From assembly GCF_009758255.1 (NCBI RefSeq), contig NZ_WSEN01000004.1:124001-188000 (forward strand): a DNA stretch of 64,000 bases. Direction: 5' to 3'. A program made the position numbers and the translations under genes. The notes under the pieces were generated by a model. The model ran no database searches. It worked only from the letters and a program-made list of their open reading frames with translations, and was not told the DNA's origin. The DNA comes from Microbacterium sp. MAH-37. GTDB lineage: Bacteria > Actinomycetota > Actinomycetes > Actinomycetales > Microbacteriaceae. Below, one piece after another: positions 1 through 8,077 of this stretch (the stretch's first letter is position 1; each line of letters opens with the position of its first letter).

Positions 1-780
1 GAAGTAGTCCGCCGCGGCCGGTGCCGCCGCCGGGCGCGACGCGTCGTCAACAGTGAAATCGACGGCCTTCAGCGATCCGTCGTAGTCGGTCCTGTAGGCG
101 GTCGTCGCCGGGGCGAACACCCGGCTGCCTGCCGACTGCGCCACCGCGATGTTGGTCCACCAGTACATGCCGGCCTCGGCATCCTTCGGATTGTGCACCC
201 GCACGTGCACGTGCAGCGCCGGGGCGTCGGCAGCGAGAGTCGCGTCGATCTGCACGATCAGACCGCGCACGCGCTCGTACTCCCACATCCGCAGCACGGG
301 CTCGCCGTCCGGTCCGGTCAGCGCGGCGGCGTAGAGAGGGTCGCACGTCAGCGGCCAGTGCCCGCGCATGCCGATGTTCCACTCCGCGCCGCCCGAGAAC
401 CAGGCGTTGCGCAGCGCGAGGTTCGCCGGCTGCAGCATCTCGTTGCGATAGACGAGGTCACGGCCGGTGGCCTTGTCGACCAGCCCGATCAGCCGGCCGC
501 CGAGATCCAGGGCGAACTCCGCACGCAGGTGCTCGTTCTCGAGCACCGCGAGGCGCATCGGCGCCTCGGACCGCGAACGGCCATACTGGTCCTGCAGCAG
601 GTAGGGGTGGATGCTCGTCACCTGCCCATATCGGATGCCGCGGGCGATCCGCGCCGGCAGCCCGTCGGTCGACGCCTCATAGGGCGCCTGCGGCATCGCA
701 GCCACAGCGGGAAGCGGGTTCACCGCGCCGAGAGGGGCGGTCGGCAGGATGTGGTCGATGACGGTCAACGATGAGGCCAT
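1..780 (-). CDS. DUF5107 domain protein, N-terminal part (cut by window edge)
   Basis: The ATG is at 780 and the frame stays open to the window edge, giving about 260 residues without a stop. Residues 75-140 match the DUF5107 signature: a beta-rich stretch with LENEHLRAEF, LGGRLIGLVDK, YRNEMLQPANLALRNAWFSGG and EWNIG. Full-length members are usually about 1,000 residues and carry tetratricopeptide repeats after this domain; those would lie outside the window. The fold resembles the galactose-mutarotase/glycoside-hydrolase beta-sandwich, so a carbohydrate role is likely, but no substrate can be named. There is no signal peptide. A GATACT hexamer seven bases upstream of the ATG fits a leaderless start. 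Confidence 0.85.
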   Translation of the reverse strand, partial: MASSLTVIDHILPTAPLGAVNPLPAVAAMPQAPYEASTDGLPARIARGIRYGQVTSIHPYLLQDQYGRSRSEAPMRLAVLENEHLRAEFALDLGGRLIGLVDKATGRDLVYRNEMLQPANLALRNAWFSGGAEWNIGMRGHWPLTCDPLYAAALTGPDGEPVLRMWEYERVRGLIVQIDATLAADAPALHVHVRVHNPKDAEAGMYWWTNIAVAQSAGSRVFAPATTAYRTDYDGSLKAVDFTVDDASRPAAAPAAADYF

Positions 781-911
781 GCGCACAAGTATCCGGCATC
801 CGGGAGCGTGTTCTCCCTACGGGATTCGCCCTATTCCGCGCGGCTCATGGAGGGGCGTACCATCCGTCGCATCGAGCCGCTGGGGCGGCCATCACGAAGG
901 GGAGTGCGATC

Positions 912-1163
912 ATGCCGCTGTACATGGATGTCCACACGCTCGGCGACGCCGTGAGCATGGAGGATGTCGCCAAAGCGCACGCCGCCGATCTCGCCACTCA
1001 GGGCGAGCACGACGTGAACTACCTGCAGTACTGGGTCGACGAAGCGGGCGGGAAGATCTTCTGCCTGGTCGACGCGCCCGATGCGGAGGCTGCGATCACC
1101 GTGCACCGGGAGGCGCACGGCCTCGTCGCCGATGAGATCCATCCGGTGCAGGAAGGCGCCTGA
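912..1163 (+). CDS. DUF4242 (SCO4226-type) small protein
   Basis: This encodes 83 residues. The ATG at 912 is preceded by GGGGAG at good spacing. The sequence begins MPLYMDVH and has VNYLQYWVDEAGGKIFCLVDAPDAEAA followed by HREAHG, which is the pattern of the DUF4242 ferredoxin-like barrel. A Streptomyces coelicolor member, SCO4226, is a nickel-binding protein. The histidines and acidic residues in HTLG, QGEH and VHREAHG would suit metal binding, but that is inference. It lies alone between the divergent DUF5107 gene and the convergent ABC operon. Its stop is two bases from the end of the permease gene, so the two transcripts must overlap at their 3' ends. Confidence 0.8.
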   Translation: MPLYMDVHTLGDAVSMEDVAKAHAADLATQGEHDVNYLQYWVDEAGGKIFCLVDAPDAEAAITVHREAHGLVADEIHPVQEGA

Positions 1164-1165
1164 CG

Positions 1166-1852
1166 CTACGGGATCGCCCGGCGGATGGTGAGGAACGAGA
1201 CGACCATCAACCCGACGGTGACCACCAGTCCCCACAGTGCCAGGCCGAAGGCGCCGAGCTGCATGATGCCTTCCCACACCTGTCCCCACTGCTCGAGGCG
1301 GGTGATCAGGAGCGCCGCTCCTGCCAGAGCGGCCACCAGCACGATGCCGACGACGGTGAGGGCGAGCGGCCCCCAGCGCTTGAAGATCGTCGCCGACGTG
1401 AAGCCGATGACGAAGAAGAGCAGCGCCAGCGTGAAGTACACCGTGAAGGCGCCGATCGGCCCGGCCTCCCAGACCCACGGCAGGTGGAAGACCCAGCCGT
1501 TCACACCGTATCCATGCGTGAGCAGCTCGATACCGCCGCCGATGATGAACAGGATGCCCATCAGCGCGCTGCTCATCGCTGCGGCGACCATCGAGCCGAG
1601 GAAGAACTCCCGGCGCGTGACGCTGATGGCCTGCGAGAAGGGGAAGGTCGACGTCATCGCCGAGATGCCGACGGCCAGATAGATCCAGAGCGGGGCCTGG
1701 CTGCCGCCACCGTACTTCGGCGTGTCGACGGGGATCAGCGCGTAGATGACCACCGACACCAGCACGGCGCTGGCCAGGATGATCAGCGGAATCCAGATGA
1801 AGGTGTACCTGTTGATCAGTTGGAGCCTGACCACGTTGAGCGTGCGTCGCAT
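1166..1852 (-). CDS. ABC transporter membrane subunit
   Basis: This is a 228-residue integral membrane protein that starts MRRTLNVVRLQL at 1852. About six hydrophobic segments are visible, for example around FIWIPLIILASAVLVSVVIYAL and LALTVVGIVLVAALAGAALLI. Its start overlaps the ATPase stop as TGATG, so it is the last gene of a three-gene operon with a YtrA-type GntR regulator and an ATPase. No enzymatic motifs are seen. The family exports peptides, antibiotics or unknown ligands; Bacillus Ytr systems respond to cell-wall antibiotics. The substrate here cannot be told from sequence. Confidence 0.82.
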   Translation of the reverse strand: MRRTLNVVRLQLINRYTFIWIPLIILASAVLVSVVIYALIPVDTPKYGGGSQAPLWIYLAVGISAMTSTFPFSQAISVTRREFFLGSMVAAAMSSALMGILFIIGGGIELLTHGYGVNGWVFHLPWVWEAGPIGAFTVYFTLALLFFVIGFTSATIFKRWGPLALTVVGIVLVAALAGAALLITRLEQWGQVWEGIMQLGAFGLALWGLVVTVGLMVVSFLTIRRAIP

Positions 1853-2766
1853 CAGCGGACCTCCTCGGCGAGTGCGGCGGAATCGGATGCCGGCGATGCG
1901 GCGTTCTGGGTGAGGCGGACGATCAGCTGCTGCAGCGAGACGGGCACGAGATCGAGACCGTCCTCCTTGACCGCCGCGCGCTCGGCGGGGTCGAGGTGGC
2001 CGAGCACGGTCACGGATGCCACGCGTCCCAGACCCTCGCGATGGATGACCTCGCGGCCCCGCACCCAGGCGTCGACCTTCGTCGCGTCGCCGACGATCGT
2101 CGTGGCGCGACCGCGCACGGCATCCGTGTCCTCGTTCAGCAGGATCCGTCCGCCGTCGATGACGATCACCTTCTCGAGCAGGCTCGCGACTTCGTCGATC
2201 AGGTGCGACGACAGGATGATCGTGCGCGGGAACTCCGCGTAGTCCTCGATCAGCCGGTCGTAGAACACCTGCCTGGCCACGGCGTCGAGCCCCAGGTAGG
2301 GCTCGTCGAAGAAGGTGATCTCGGCGCGCGAGGCCAGTCCGATGATCACTCCCACCGCCGAGGTCTGCCCGCGGGAGAGCTTCTTGACCGCAGTGCGCAT
2401 CGGCAGCTGGAAGTCGTCGATCAGGCGTTCGGCGAACTCCTGGTCCCAGTTGCGGAAGAACAGCCTGGCCGCGCGGAACACGTGGGTGGGGGTGGAGTCG
2501 TCGGGGTACTTCTGGCTCTCGCGCACGAAGCACACCCGGCTGAGCACCCCGGTGTTCTCGTAGGGGTGCTCGCCGAAGACGCGGACCTCGCCGGAACTGG
2601 CGAAGTTCTGCGCGGTGAGGATCGACATGAGCGTCGTCTTGCCGGCGCCGTTGCGGCCGAGCAGGCCGTAGATCGTGTTCTCCTCGATGCTCAGCGAGAC
2701 GCTGTCGAGGGCGAGTTTGTCTTTGTACTGCTTGGTGAGGTTCTGCACGTCGATGACTGTGGTCAT
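1852..2766 (-). CDS. ABC transporter ATP-binding protein
   Basis: This 304-residue ATPase has Walker A GRNGAGKT at residues 37-44, signature LSRGQTS near 134 (a variant of LSGGQ) and Walker B EITFFDEP, with a switch histidine in SSHLIDE. The C-terminal 80 residues form the extra domain common in drug-export ATPases. The start ATG at 2766 overlaps the end of the GntR gene by four bases (ATGA) and its stop overlaps the permease start, so the three genes are translationally coupled. The arrangement is that of GntR-regulated YtrABC-like exporters. It acts at the inner face of the membrane with the adjacent permease. Confidence 0.92.
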   Translation of the reverse strand: MTTVIDVQNLTKQYKDKLALDSVSLSIEENTIYGLLGRNGAGKTTLMSILTAQNFASSGEVRVFGEHPYENTGVLSRVCFVRESQKYPDDSTPTHVFRAARLFFRNWDQEFAERLIDDFQLPMRTAVKKLSRGQTSAVGVIIGLASRAEITFFDEPYLGLDAVARQVFYDRLIEDYAEFPRTIILSSHLIDEVASLLEKVIVIDGGRILLNEDTDAVRGRATTIVGDATKVDAWVRGREVIHREGLGRVASVTVLGHLDPAERAAVKEDGLDLVPVSLQQLIVRLTQNAASPASDSAALAEEVR

Positions 2767-3143
2767 GAGGAGCTCCCTTCGGTGGATGCTGCGGCGCGCT
2801 CCTGCAGCAGTGCGGTCAGGTCGTCAGGGCCGAGTCCCAGCGTGCGGGCCTCGGCGATGAGGGGGTCGATGTACTTCTCGGCGAAGGCGGTGCGACGCTC
2901 GGCGAGCAGGATGGCGCGAGCGCCGGGAGCGACGAACATGCCGATCCCGCGGCGCTTGAGCAGGATGCCCTTGTCCGTCAGCATGGCGACGCCTTTCGCG
3001 GCCGTGGCCGGATTGATCCGGTAGAACGCGGCGAGTTCGTTGGTCGACGGGGCCTGCCCGTCCTCGGCGAGCGTGCCGTCGAGGATGGACCCTTCGATCG
3101 CCTCCGCGATCTGGAGGAACAGCGGCCTGCCTTCGTCGATCAC
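2763..3143 (-). CDS. GntR-family regulator, YtrA subfamily
   Basis: This 126-residue protein has a winged helix at residues 8-75, with PLFLQIAEAIEGSILDGTL, the recognition segment STNELAAFYRINPATAAKGVAML, and a short C-terminal tail of about 50 residues rather than a large effector domain. The short tail is what defines the YtrA subfamily. It heads the operon with the ABC genes and presumably represses it from the dyad at 3165-3193 just upstream of its own ATG. Ligands of YtrA proteins are mostly cell-envelope stress signals in known cases; none can be assigned here. Confidence 0.9.
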   Translation of the reverse strand: MIDEGRPLFLQIAEAIEGSILDGTLAEDGQAPSTNELAAFYRINPATAAKGVAMLTDKGILLKRRGIGMFVAPGARAILLAERRTAFAEKYIDPLIAEARTLGLGPDDLTALLQERAAASTEGSSS

Positions 3144-3164
3144 ACGTCGCCTCCGGTTAGGTGG

Positions 3165-3193
3165 TTAGTTACTTGACTAAGTAACCATCTAAC
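3165..3193. promoter_or_regulatory. Operator dyad of the GntR/ABC operon
   Basis: GTTACTT at 3168-3174 and AAGTAAC at 3179-3185 are perfect 7-bp arms around GACT. An overlapping second dyad TTAGT...ACTAA uses 3165-3169 and 3176-3180. The AT-rich site stands out in this GC-rich DNA and lies 22-50 bp upstream of the regulator's ATG, between divergently read genes. It fits a YtrA-type autoregulatory operator; binding itself is inferred. Confidence 0.65.
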
Positions 3194-3241
3194 TTGAACG
3201 AAGTCAAGAGGCCTCCGGTCGCGGCCGGATACGCTGAGCGG

Positions 3242-4528
3242 GTGCCCGAGTTCGACTTCACGCGCCTGCGCCGCGCGCCCGACGTGGAGGCGCCGAACCT
3301 GCAGGCCTGGGATGCCACCGACGAGCTGCTCGTGCGCGAGGCGCTCGCGAGCGGCATCCCCGGTGACGAGATCGCCGTCATCGGCGACGCCTACGGTGCG
3401 ATCACGCTCGCTCTCGCGGATGCGGGGATGCGCGGCATCCGCGTGCATCAGGACCTGGTGACCGGCCGGCGCGCGCTGGCGCGCAACGCCGCCACGCTGG
3501 GAATCACAGACGGAACGGATGCTGCGCGGCGCGCCGCACCTGGACACGCCGGTGACAAAGCGGACGATCTGGAGAATCCGGCCTTCGCACAGCATGAACT
3601 CGACGAGAGCCTGCTCTCCGGCACCCGGCTCGTGCTGCTGCAGCTGCCGAAGTCGCTGGCCGAACTGGACGAGATCGCCGACGCGATCGCCCGCTGGGCG
3701 GAGCCCGATGCGATGCTGATCGCCGGCGGGAGGGTCAAGCACATGGCCCTCGGCCAGAACGACGTGCTCGCACGGCACTTCGAGAACGTGCAGCCGCAGC
3801 GCGCCGAGCGGAAGTCGCGCCTGATCATGGCGCGCATCCTGCGCCGCCCCGACGCGCCCCCACCCTTCCCCGTCTCGACGCGTCACTCCTTCGCCGGCGA
3901 GACCCCGACCTCGGCGCGAGACCCACGTGCTGAACAGGGATCTCGGGCAGAACTCGGGGTCTCGGCAGGATCTCGTGCAGAAGTCGGGAGGTCGGCGGAC
4001 GGACTCACGCTCTGCGCGTACGGCGGCGCCTTCGCCGGCGACCGCATCGACATCGGCACGCGGGTGCTCCTCGGCGTGCTCCCTGACATCCGCAGCTCGG
4101 AGGTCGTCATCGATCTCGGCTGCGGCACCGGGGCGCTCGCCGCAGCCTATGCGCTGGCTCATCCGGCATCCCGTGTGATCGCGACTGATCGCTCGGCCGC
4201 GGCCGTGCGCTCGGCGCGCGCGACCATGGCCGCGAACGGCATCACCAACGTCGAGGTCACTATCGACGACGCCGGCTCCGAGCTGCCGGACAACACCGCG
4301 GACCTCGTCCTCCTGAACCCGCCGTTCCACCTCGGCAACGCCGTCGACGAGGCGGCTGGGCACCGCCTGATCGAGGCCGCCGCGCGTCTCACGAACCCCG
4401 GCGGAGAGGTGTGGACCGTGTTCAATTCGCACCTCGACCACCGCCGTGTCCTGCAGCGCGAAGTGGGGCCGACGGAGCAGGTCGAACGCACCTCGAAATT
4501 CACGGTCACAAAGTCCACGAAGCGTTGA
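3242..4528 (+). CDS. Two-domain class I methyltransferase (RlmG/RsmC-like)
   Basis: This encodes 428 residues from a GTG at 3242; a TTG start 48 bases upstream in frame is less likely. A TACGCT hexamer ends exactly six bases before the GTG, suggesting a leaderless transcript. The N-terminal half (1-190) is the degenerate methyltransferase-like domain of RsmC/RlmG proteins. The C-terminal half has the SAM loop VVIDLGCGTG, the acidic DRSA and the catalytic NPPFH, the motif of N2-guanine RNA methyltransferases. The likely target is a guanine of 16S or 23S rRNA. The inter-domain linker near residues 215-255 is rich in R, A, E, G and S and contains a duplicated 10-residue unit, described separately. 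Confidence 0.85.
   Translation: MPEFDFTRLRRAPDVEAPNLQAWDATDELLVREALASGIPGDEIAVIGDAYGAITLALADAGMRGIRVHQDLVTGRRALARNAATLGITDGTDAARRAAPGHAGDKADDLENPAFAQHELDESLLSGTRLVLLQLPKSLAELDEIADAIARWAEPDAMLIAGGRVKHMALGQNDVLARHFENVQPQRAERKSRLIMARILRRPDAPPPFPVSTRHSFAGETPTSARDPRAEQGSRAELGVSAGSRAEVGRSADGLTLCAYGGAFAGDRIDIGTRVLLGVLPDIRSSEVVIDLGCGTGALAAAYALAHPASRVIATDRSAAAVRSARATMAANGITNVEVTIDDAGSELPDNTADLVLLNPPFHLGNAVDEAAGHRLIEAAARLTNPGGEVWTVFNSHLDHRRVLQREVGPTEQVERTSKFTVTKSTKR
3938..3997 (+). repeat. Tandem 30-bp duplication inside the methyltransferase linker
   Basis: Two in-frame 30-bp units, 3938-3967 and 3968-3997, encode GSRAELGVSA and GSRAEVGRSA. They differ at only a few bases (both begin GGATCTCG and contain GCAGAA-TCGGG). 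The DNA just upstream (3915-3937) looks like a more decayed relative, encoding ARDPRAEQ. A duplication confined to the inter-domain linker is tolerated by the protein and resembles insertion of an intergenic-type repeat into a gene. Confidence 0.7.
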
Positions 4529-4538
4529 CGCCGGTCAC

Positions 4539-4567
4539 GATCGGGTGACAGAATTTGCCACCCGATC
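4539..4567 (+). terminator. Hairpin after the methyltransferase gene
   Basis: GATCGGGTG (4539-4547) and CACCCGATC (4559-4567) are perfect 9-bp arms with an 11-nt loop, ten bases after the stop codon. No long T run follows, as is usual in high-GC actinobacteria. Confidence 0.55.
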
Positions 4568-4803
4568 AGCCACTCGTTACGTTGGAATGCGGGCCTGACG
4601 GCCCGAAGACCAGTCCGCGACCGTGTCTTCCTTCGAATTTTTGTGCTTACTGGTGTGAGATGCGGGCGTATGGTCGGTGATCTCTGCCCGGATCCGAAAT
4701 CCGGGCCAGTGCCGCCAGCACGACGCAGTCGAACGGCCTCGTGATCACCACCCGGGCGTAACCGAAGTGGGCTCACCCACCCGAGGTGAGCCACGGGGGA
4801 AGC
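4568..4803 (+). other. Structured leader/promoter region of the betaine transporter operon
   Basis: About 235 bases precede proV. Several short hairpins can be drawn: GGGCC-TGAC-GGCCC (4592-4605), GAAGAC...GTCTTC, CCCGGAT-CCGAA-ATCCGGG, and GGCTCACC (4770-4777) with GGTGAGCC (4785-4792). The last one ends two bases before the GGGGGA ribosome-binding site. A possible promoter is TTACTG with TATGGT 16 bases later, around 4650. It does not match any riboswitch class I can recognise, including ydaO/c-di-AMP. Osmotic control through this leader is possible but unproven. Confidence 0.4.
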
Positions 4804-6132
4804 GTGTCTGAAACCGCTCTTGAAGCGCGTCATCTGTACAAGGTGTTCGGCAAGAATCCGAACCAGGCCGTGAAACGGCTGAAGGCCGGCGAGAGCCGCG
4901 ACGATGTGAAGGATGCCGGAACGGCAGCTGTCATCGACGCGAGCTTCACGGTCAACAGAGGCGAGATCTTCGTCATCATGGGACTGTCCGGATCGGGCAA
5001 GTCCACACTCATCCGCATGCTCAACGGCCTGCACGACACCACCGCCGGTGAGCTCCTCATCGGCGACGAGGAGCTCACCAAGGCGTCGTCATCGCGCCTG
5101 CGCGAGATCCGTCGCGACAGCATCTCGATGGTGTTCCAGCACTTCGCGCTGCTGCCGCACCGCACCGTGTCGGCGAATGTGGCCTACCCGCTCGAGCTGC
5201 GCGGCGTGGGCAAGGCCGAACGCCTGCAGAAGGCCGAAGAGATCCTCGCCCTGGTGGGTCTCTCGGGCTGGGGCGACAAGCTGCCCGGCGAGCTCTCCGG
5301 CGGTATGCAGCAGCGCGTCGGCATCGCCCGTGCGCTCGCCGCAGACACCGACATCCTGCTCATGGACGAGGCGTTCTCGGCCTTGGATCCTCTGATCCGC
5401 CGCGAGATGCAGGAGCAGCTCGTCGAACTGCAGGCCAAGCTGCAGAAGACCATCGTGTTCATCACGCACGACCTGAACGAGGCGATGTTCCTCGGCGACC
5501 GGATCGCGGTCATGCGCGACGGTCGTATCGTGCAGATCGGCACTCCGGAGGACATCCTCACGGACCCGGCGAACGACTACGTCGAGCAGTTCGTGCAGGA
5601 CGTCGACCGCGCTCGCGTGCTCACCGCCGCGAACGTCATGGAGCGTCCGCGTCCGGTGATCTCCGAGTCGGCGGGTCCGCGCACGGCGCTGCGCCAGATG
5701 CGCGACGCCTACATGTCGGCGACCTACGTCGTCGGCCGCGACCGCACGCTGCTCGGCATCGTCACCGACCGGGATGCCGTGAAGCTGGTGCGCAAGGGGG
5801 CGAGCGACCTCAAGACGGTGATCAAGCCGGCGCCGCAGGCCGTGAACGAGGACTCCGTGCTGATGGACCTGTTCGTGCCGGCCGTCGAGTCGGTGCTGCC
5901 GCTGGCGGTCACCGACGACCAGAACCGCCTGGTCGGCGTCATTCCGCGCATCACGCTGCTCGCCGCACTCGGCCCCGGCACGACCGCGACCGAGGAGCTC
6001 ACCCTGCCGCTGCAGCCGATGCCGCAGGCGACGATCAACGAGGTGCTCGGCGAGCCCGCCGACACCGTCGGCACTCCGGTGGGTGGCGGCGCCGCCTTCG
6101 CGGCTGACGCCACCGAGGAGGAGGTGCTCTGA
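4804..6132 (+). CDS. proV: Glycine betaine/proline ABC transporter ATPase with CBS domains
   Basis: This encodes 442 residues from GTG 4804, which follows GGGGGA; an in-frame GTG at 4786 is less well placed. Walker A GLSGSGKS is at 60-67, the signature LSGGMQQR near 176, and Walker B ILLMDEAFSALDP after it. Residues about 275-400 form a tandem CBS pair, the ionic-strength sensor described for OpuA/ProV ATPases. It energises uptake of compatible solutes. The stop overlaps the permease start as TGATG, and a binding-protein gene follows, giving the order ATPase-permease-lipoprotein. The last 40 residues are an acidic and alanine-rich tail. Confidence 0.95.
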   Translation: MSETALEARHLYKVFGKNPNQAVKRLKAGESRDDVKDAGTAAVIDASFTVNRGEIFVIMGLSGSGKSTLIRMLNGLHDTTAGELLIGDEELTKASSSRLREIRRDSISMVFQHFALLPHRTVSANVAYPLELRGVGKAERLQKAEEILALVGLSGWGDKLPGELSGGMQQRVGIARALAADTDILLMDEAFSALDPLIRREMQEQLVELQAKLQKTIVFITHDLNEAMFLGDRIAVMRDGRIVQIGTPEDILTDPANDYVEQFVQDVDRARVLTAANVMERPRPVISESAGPRTALRQMRDAYMSATYVVGRDRTLLGIVTDRDAVKLVRKGASDLKTVIKPAPQAVNEDSVLMDLFVPAVESVLPLAVTDDQNRLVGVIPRITLLAALGPGTTATEELTLPLQPMPQATINEVLGEPADTVGTPVGGGAAFAADATEEEVL

Positions 6133-7049
6133 TGGACGGTTTCCGCATTCCGATCGGCGACTGGGTCGAGAACGTCATCAACTGGGTCAAGGACAACCTC
6201 GAAGGCCTTCTCGACGTCATCTCCTTCGTCGTGAAGTTCCTCGTGAACGGCCTGACGGACATCCTGGTGAACACTCCGGTGCCGCTGATGATCCTGATCT
6301 TCGCCCTGATCGCCTGGCTGGTGCGCTCGTGGCAGCTCGCCGTCGGCACGATCATCTCGTTCGTGCTGATCGTCAGCATGGACGCCTGGGAGTCCGCGAT
6401 GCAGACTCTCGCCCTGGTGCTGGTGTCGGCGATCGTGGCGATCGCGATCGCGATCCCGCTCGGCATCTGGTCGGCCCGCAGCTCCACCGTGCGGGCGATC
6501 ATGAAGCCGGTGCTGGACTTCATGCAGACCATGCCCGCCATGGTGTACCTGATCCCGGCGATCGTGTTCTTCAGCATCGGCGTCGTGCCGGGTCTGGTCG
6601 CGACCGTGATCTTCTCGCTCCCGCCGGGCGTGCGGCTCACCGAGCTGGGCATCCGCGGAGTCGACTCCGAGACGGTCGAGGCCGGGCAGGCCTTCGGCGC
6701 GACGAAGGGGCAGATCCTGCGCGGCATCCAGCTGCCGCTCGCGATGCCGACGATCATGGCCGGTGTCAACCAGGTCATCATGCTCGCCCTGTCGATGGCG
6801 GTCATCGCCGGCATGGCCGGCGCGGACGGCCTCGGCAAGGACGTCGTGCAGGCGATCTCGACCGTCGACATCCCGCTGGGTGTCGAGGCCGGCCTGGGCG
6901 TCGTGCTGATCGCGGTCTACCTCGACCGCGTCACCGCCGCGCTGGGCACGCCCGGCGAGTACCCCTCTTCCCTGCTCGGTTCCGCCGCACGCCGGCGCGC
7001 CGCGCAGCGGAGCCGGCGAGCGGATGCCGCAGCATCCGTCCCCGCCTGA
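6132..7049 (+). CDS. proW: Glycine betaine/proline ABC transporter permease
   Basis: This 305-residue permease has an amphipathic start (WVENVINWVKDNLEGLLDVISF), then about six to seven membrane spans. The cytoplasmic EAA-type loop is EAGQAFGATKGQILRGIQLPLAMPTIMAGVNQ near residues 180-210, which contacts the ATPase. MQTMPAMVYLIPAIVFF is the family-typical core segment. The C-terminus, rich in R and A after TPGEYPSSLLG, is probably disordered. It is translationally coupled to proV and followed 53 bases later by the substrate-binding lipoprotein. Confidence 0.95.
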   Translation: MDGFRIPIGDWVENVINWVKDNLEGLLDVISFVVKFLVNGLTDILVNTPVPLMILIFALIAWLVRSWQLAVGTIISFVLIVSMDAWESAMQTLALVLVSAIVAIAIAIPLGIWSARSSTVRAIMKPVLDFMQTMPAMVYLIPAIVFFSIGVVPGLVATVIFSLPPGVRLTELGIRGVDSETVEAGQAFGATKGQILRGIQLPLAMPTIMAGVNQVIMLALSMAVIAGMAGADGLGKDVVQAISTVDIPLGVEAGLGVVLIAVYLDRVTAALGTPGEYPSSLLGSAARRRAAQRSRRADAAASVPA

Positions 7050-7102
7050 TACCCGAACCCATACGAAACACAGCAGAAGAAACATACGGAAGGACCCACA
7101 CC

Positions 7103-8014
7103 ATGAAGTACGGACGCATCACAGCTGTCGCCGCTCTCGGAGTCACCGCCGCCCTCGCCCTCGCGGGCTGCGCGGGCAACAGCGGGGACTCGGATCCCGG
7201 CGGCTCCGGCGACGGCGCCAAGGGCACGATCACCCTCGGCTACATCCCGTCCTGGACCGACGGCCTCAGCATGGCCTACCTGCTGCAGGACCAGTACGAG
7301 AAGCTCGGCTACGACGTCGAGATGACCACGCTCACCGAGGCCGGCCCGCTGTACGCCGGCCTCGCCCAGGGCGACGTCGACATGTACCCGTCGGCCTGGC
7401 CCGAGGTCACGCACGCCGAGTACATGAAGAAGTACGGCGACGACCTCGAAGACATCGGCGCGTACTACGAGAACGCCGTGCTGACCATCGCGGTGCCCAG
7501 CTACACGAAGATCGACTCGATCGAGGAGCTCAAGGGCAACGGCGACATGTTCGACGGCAAGATCATCGGCATCGAGCCGGGCGCCGGCCTCACCGGTGTC
7601 ACGCAGGACAAGATGATCCCGGAGTACGGCCTGGACGGCGAGTACAAGCTGGAGACGTCGTCGACCGCCGCGATGCTCACCGTGCTCGGTGAGGCGATCG
7701 ACAGCAAGAAGGACGTCGTCGTCACGCTGTGGAAGCCGTTCTGGGCGAACACCGCGTACGACGTCAAGACGCTGGAGGACCCGAAGGGGGCCATGGGCAC
7801 CCCGGAGACCCTGAACTTCATGGGTCACAAGGGCTTCGCGGAGGAGTTCCCCGAGGCGGCCGAGCTGGCCGGCAAGATCAAGCTCGACGACGACCAGTAC
7901 GGCTCGCTCGAGGACATGGTCGTGAACGAGTACGGCAAGGGCAAGGAGGCCGAGGCAGTGGATGCCTGGCTGAAGGAGAACGGCGACCAGTTCGACTGGG
8001 TCGTCAAGGGCTGA
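7103..8014 (+). CDS. proX: Glycine betaine-type substrate-binding lipoprotein (OpuAC family)
   Basis: This encodes 303 residues from ATG 7103. It has a lipoprotein signal with lipobox LALAGC (Cys about residue 22), then a G/S/D linker and the OpuAC fold: LGYIPSWTDGLSMAYLLQDQYEKLGY, EAGPLYAGLAQGDVDMYPSAWPE and VVTLWKPFWAN. The aromatic residues in the last two segments fit the tryptophan/tyrosine box that holds quaternary amines. It is the extracellular receptor for the ProV/ProW pair and closes the operon, with a strong terminator 24 bases later. Confidence 0.94.
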   Translation: MKYGRITAVAALGVTAALALAGCAGNSGDSDPGGSGDGAKGTITLGYIPSWTDGLSMAYLLQDQYEKLGYDVEMTTLTEAGPLYAGLAQGDVDMYPSAWPEVTHAEYMKKYGDDLEDIGAYYENAVLTIAVPSYTKIDSIEELKGNGDMFDGKIIGIEPGAGLTGVTQDKMIPEYGLDGEYKLETSSTAAMLTVLGEAIDSKKDVVVTLWKPFWANTAYDVKTLEDPKGAMGTPETLNFMGHKGFAEEFPEAAELAGKIKLDDDQYGSLEDMVVNEYGKGKEAEAVDAWLKENGDQFDWVVKG

Positions 8015-8037
8015 CCCTCACCGCCGGTTCGTCGGAA

Positions 8038-8067
8038 CCCCCTCTGAATGACGTCATTCAGAGGGGG
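8038..8067. terminator. Perfect 30-bp palindromic terminator
   Basis: Arms CCCCCTCTGAATGAC and GTCATTCAGAGGGGG are fully complementary and are followed on the plus strand by TTTCGG. It sits between proX (+) and the rhodanese gene (-) and probably terminates both transcripts. Confidence 0.85.
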
Positions 8068-8077
8068 TTTCGGCGTT

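Noticed and set aside
4568..4803. A c-di-AMP (ydaO) riboswitch before the betaine operon
   Set aside because: A GGGGGA stretch and GC-rich hairpins gave a superficial likeness, but the conserved ydaO core segments are absent.
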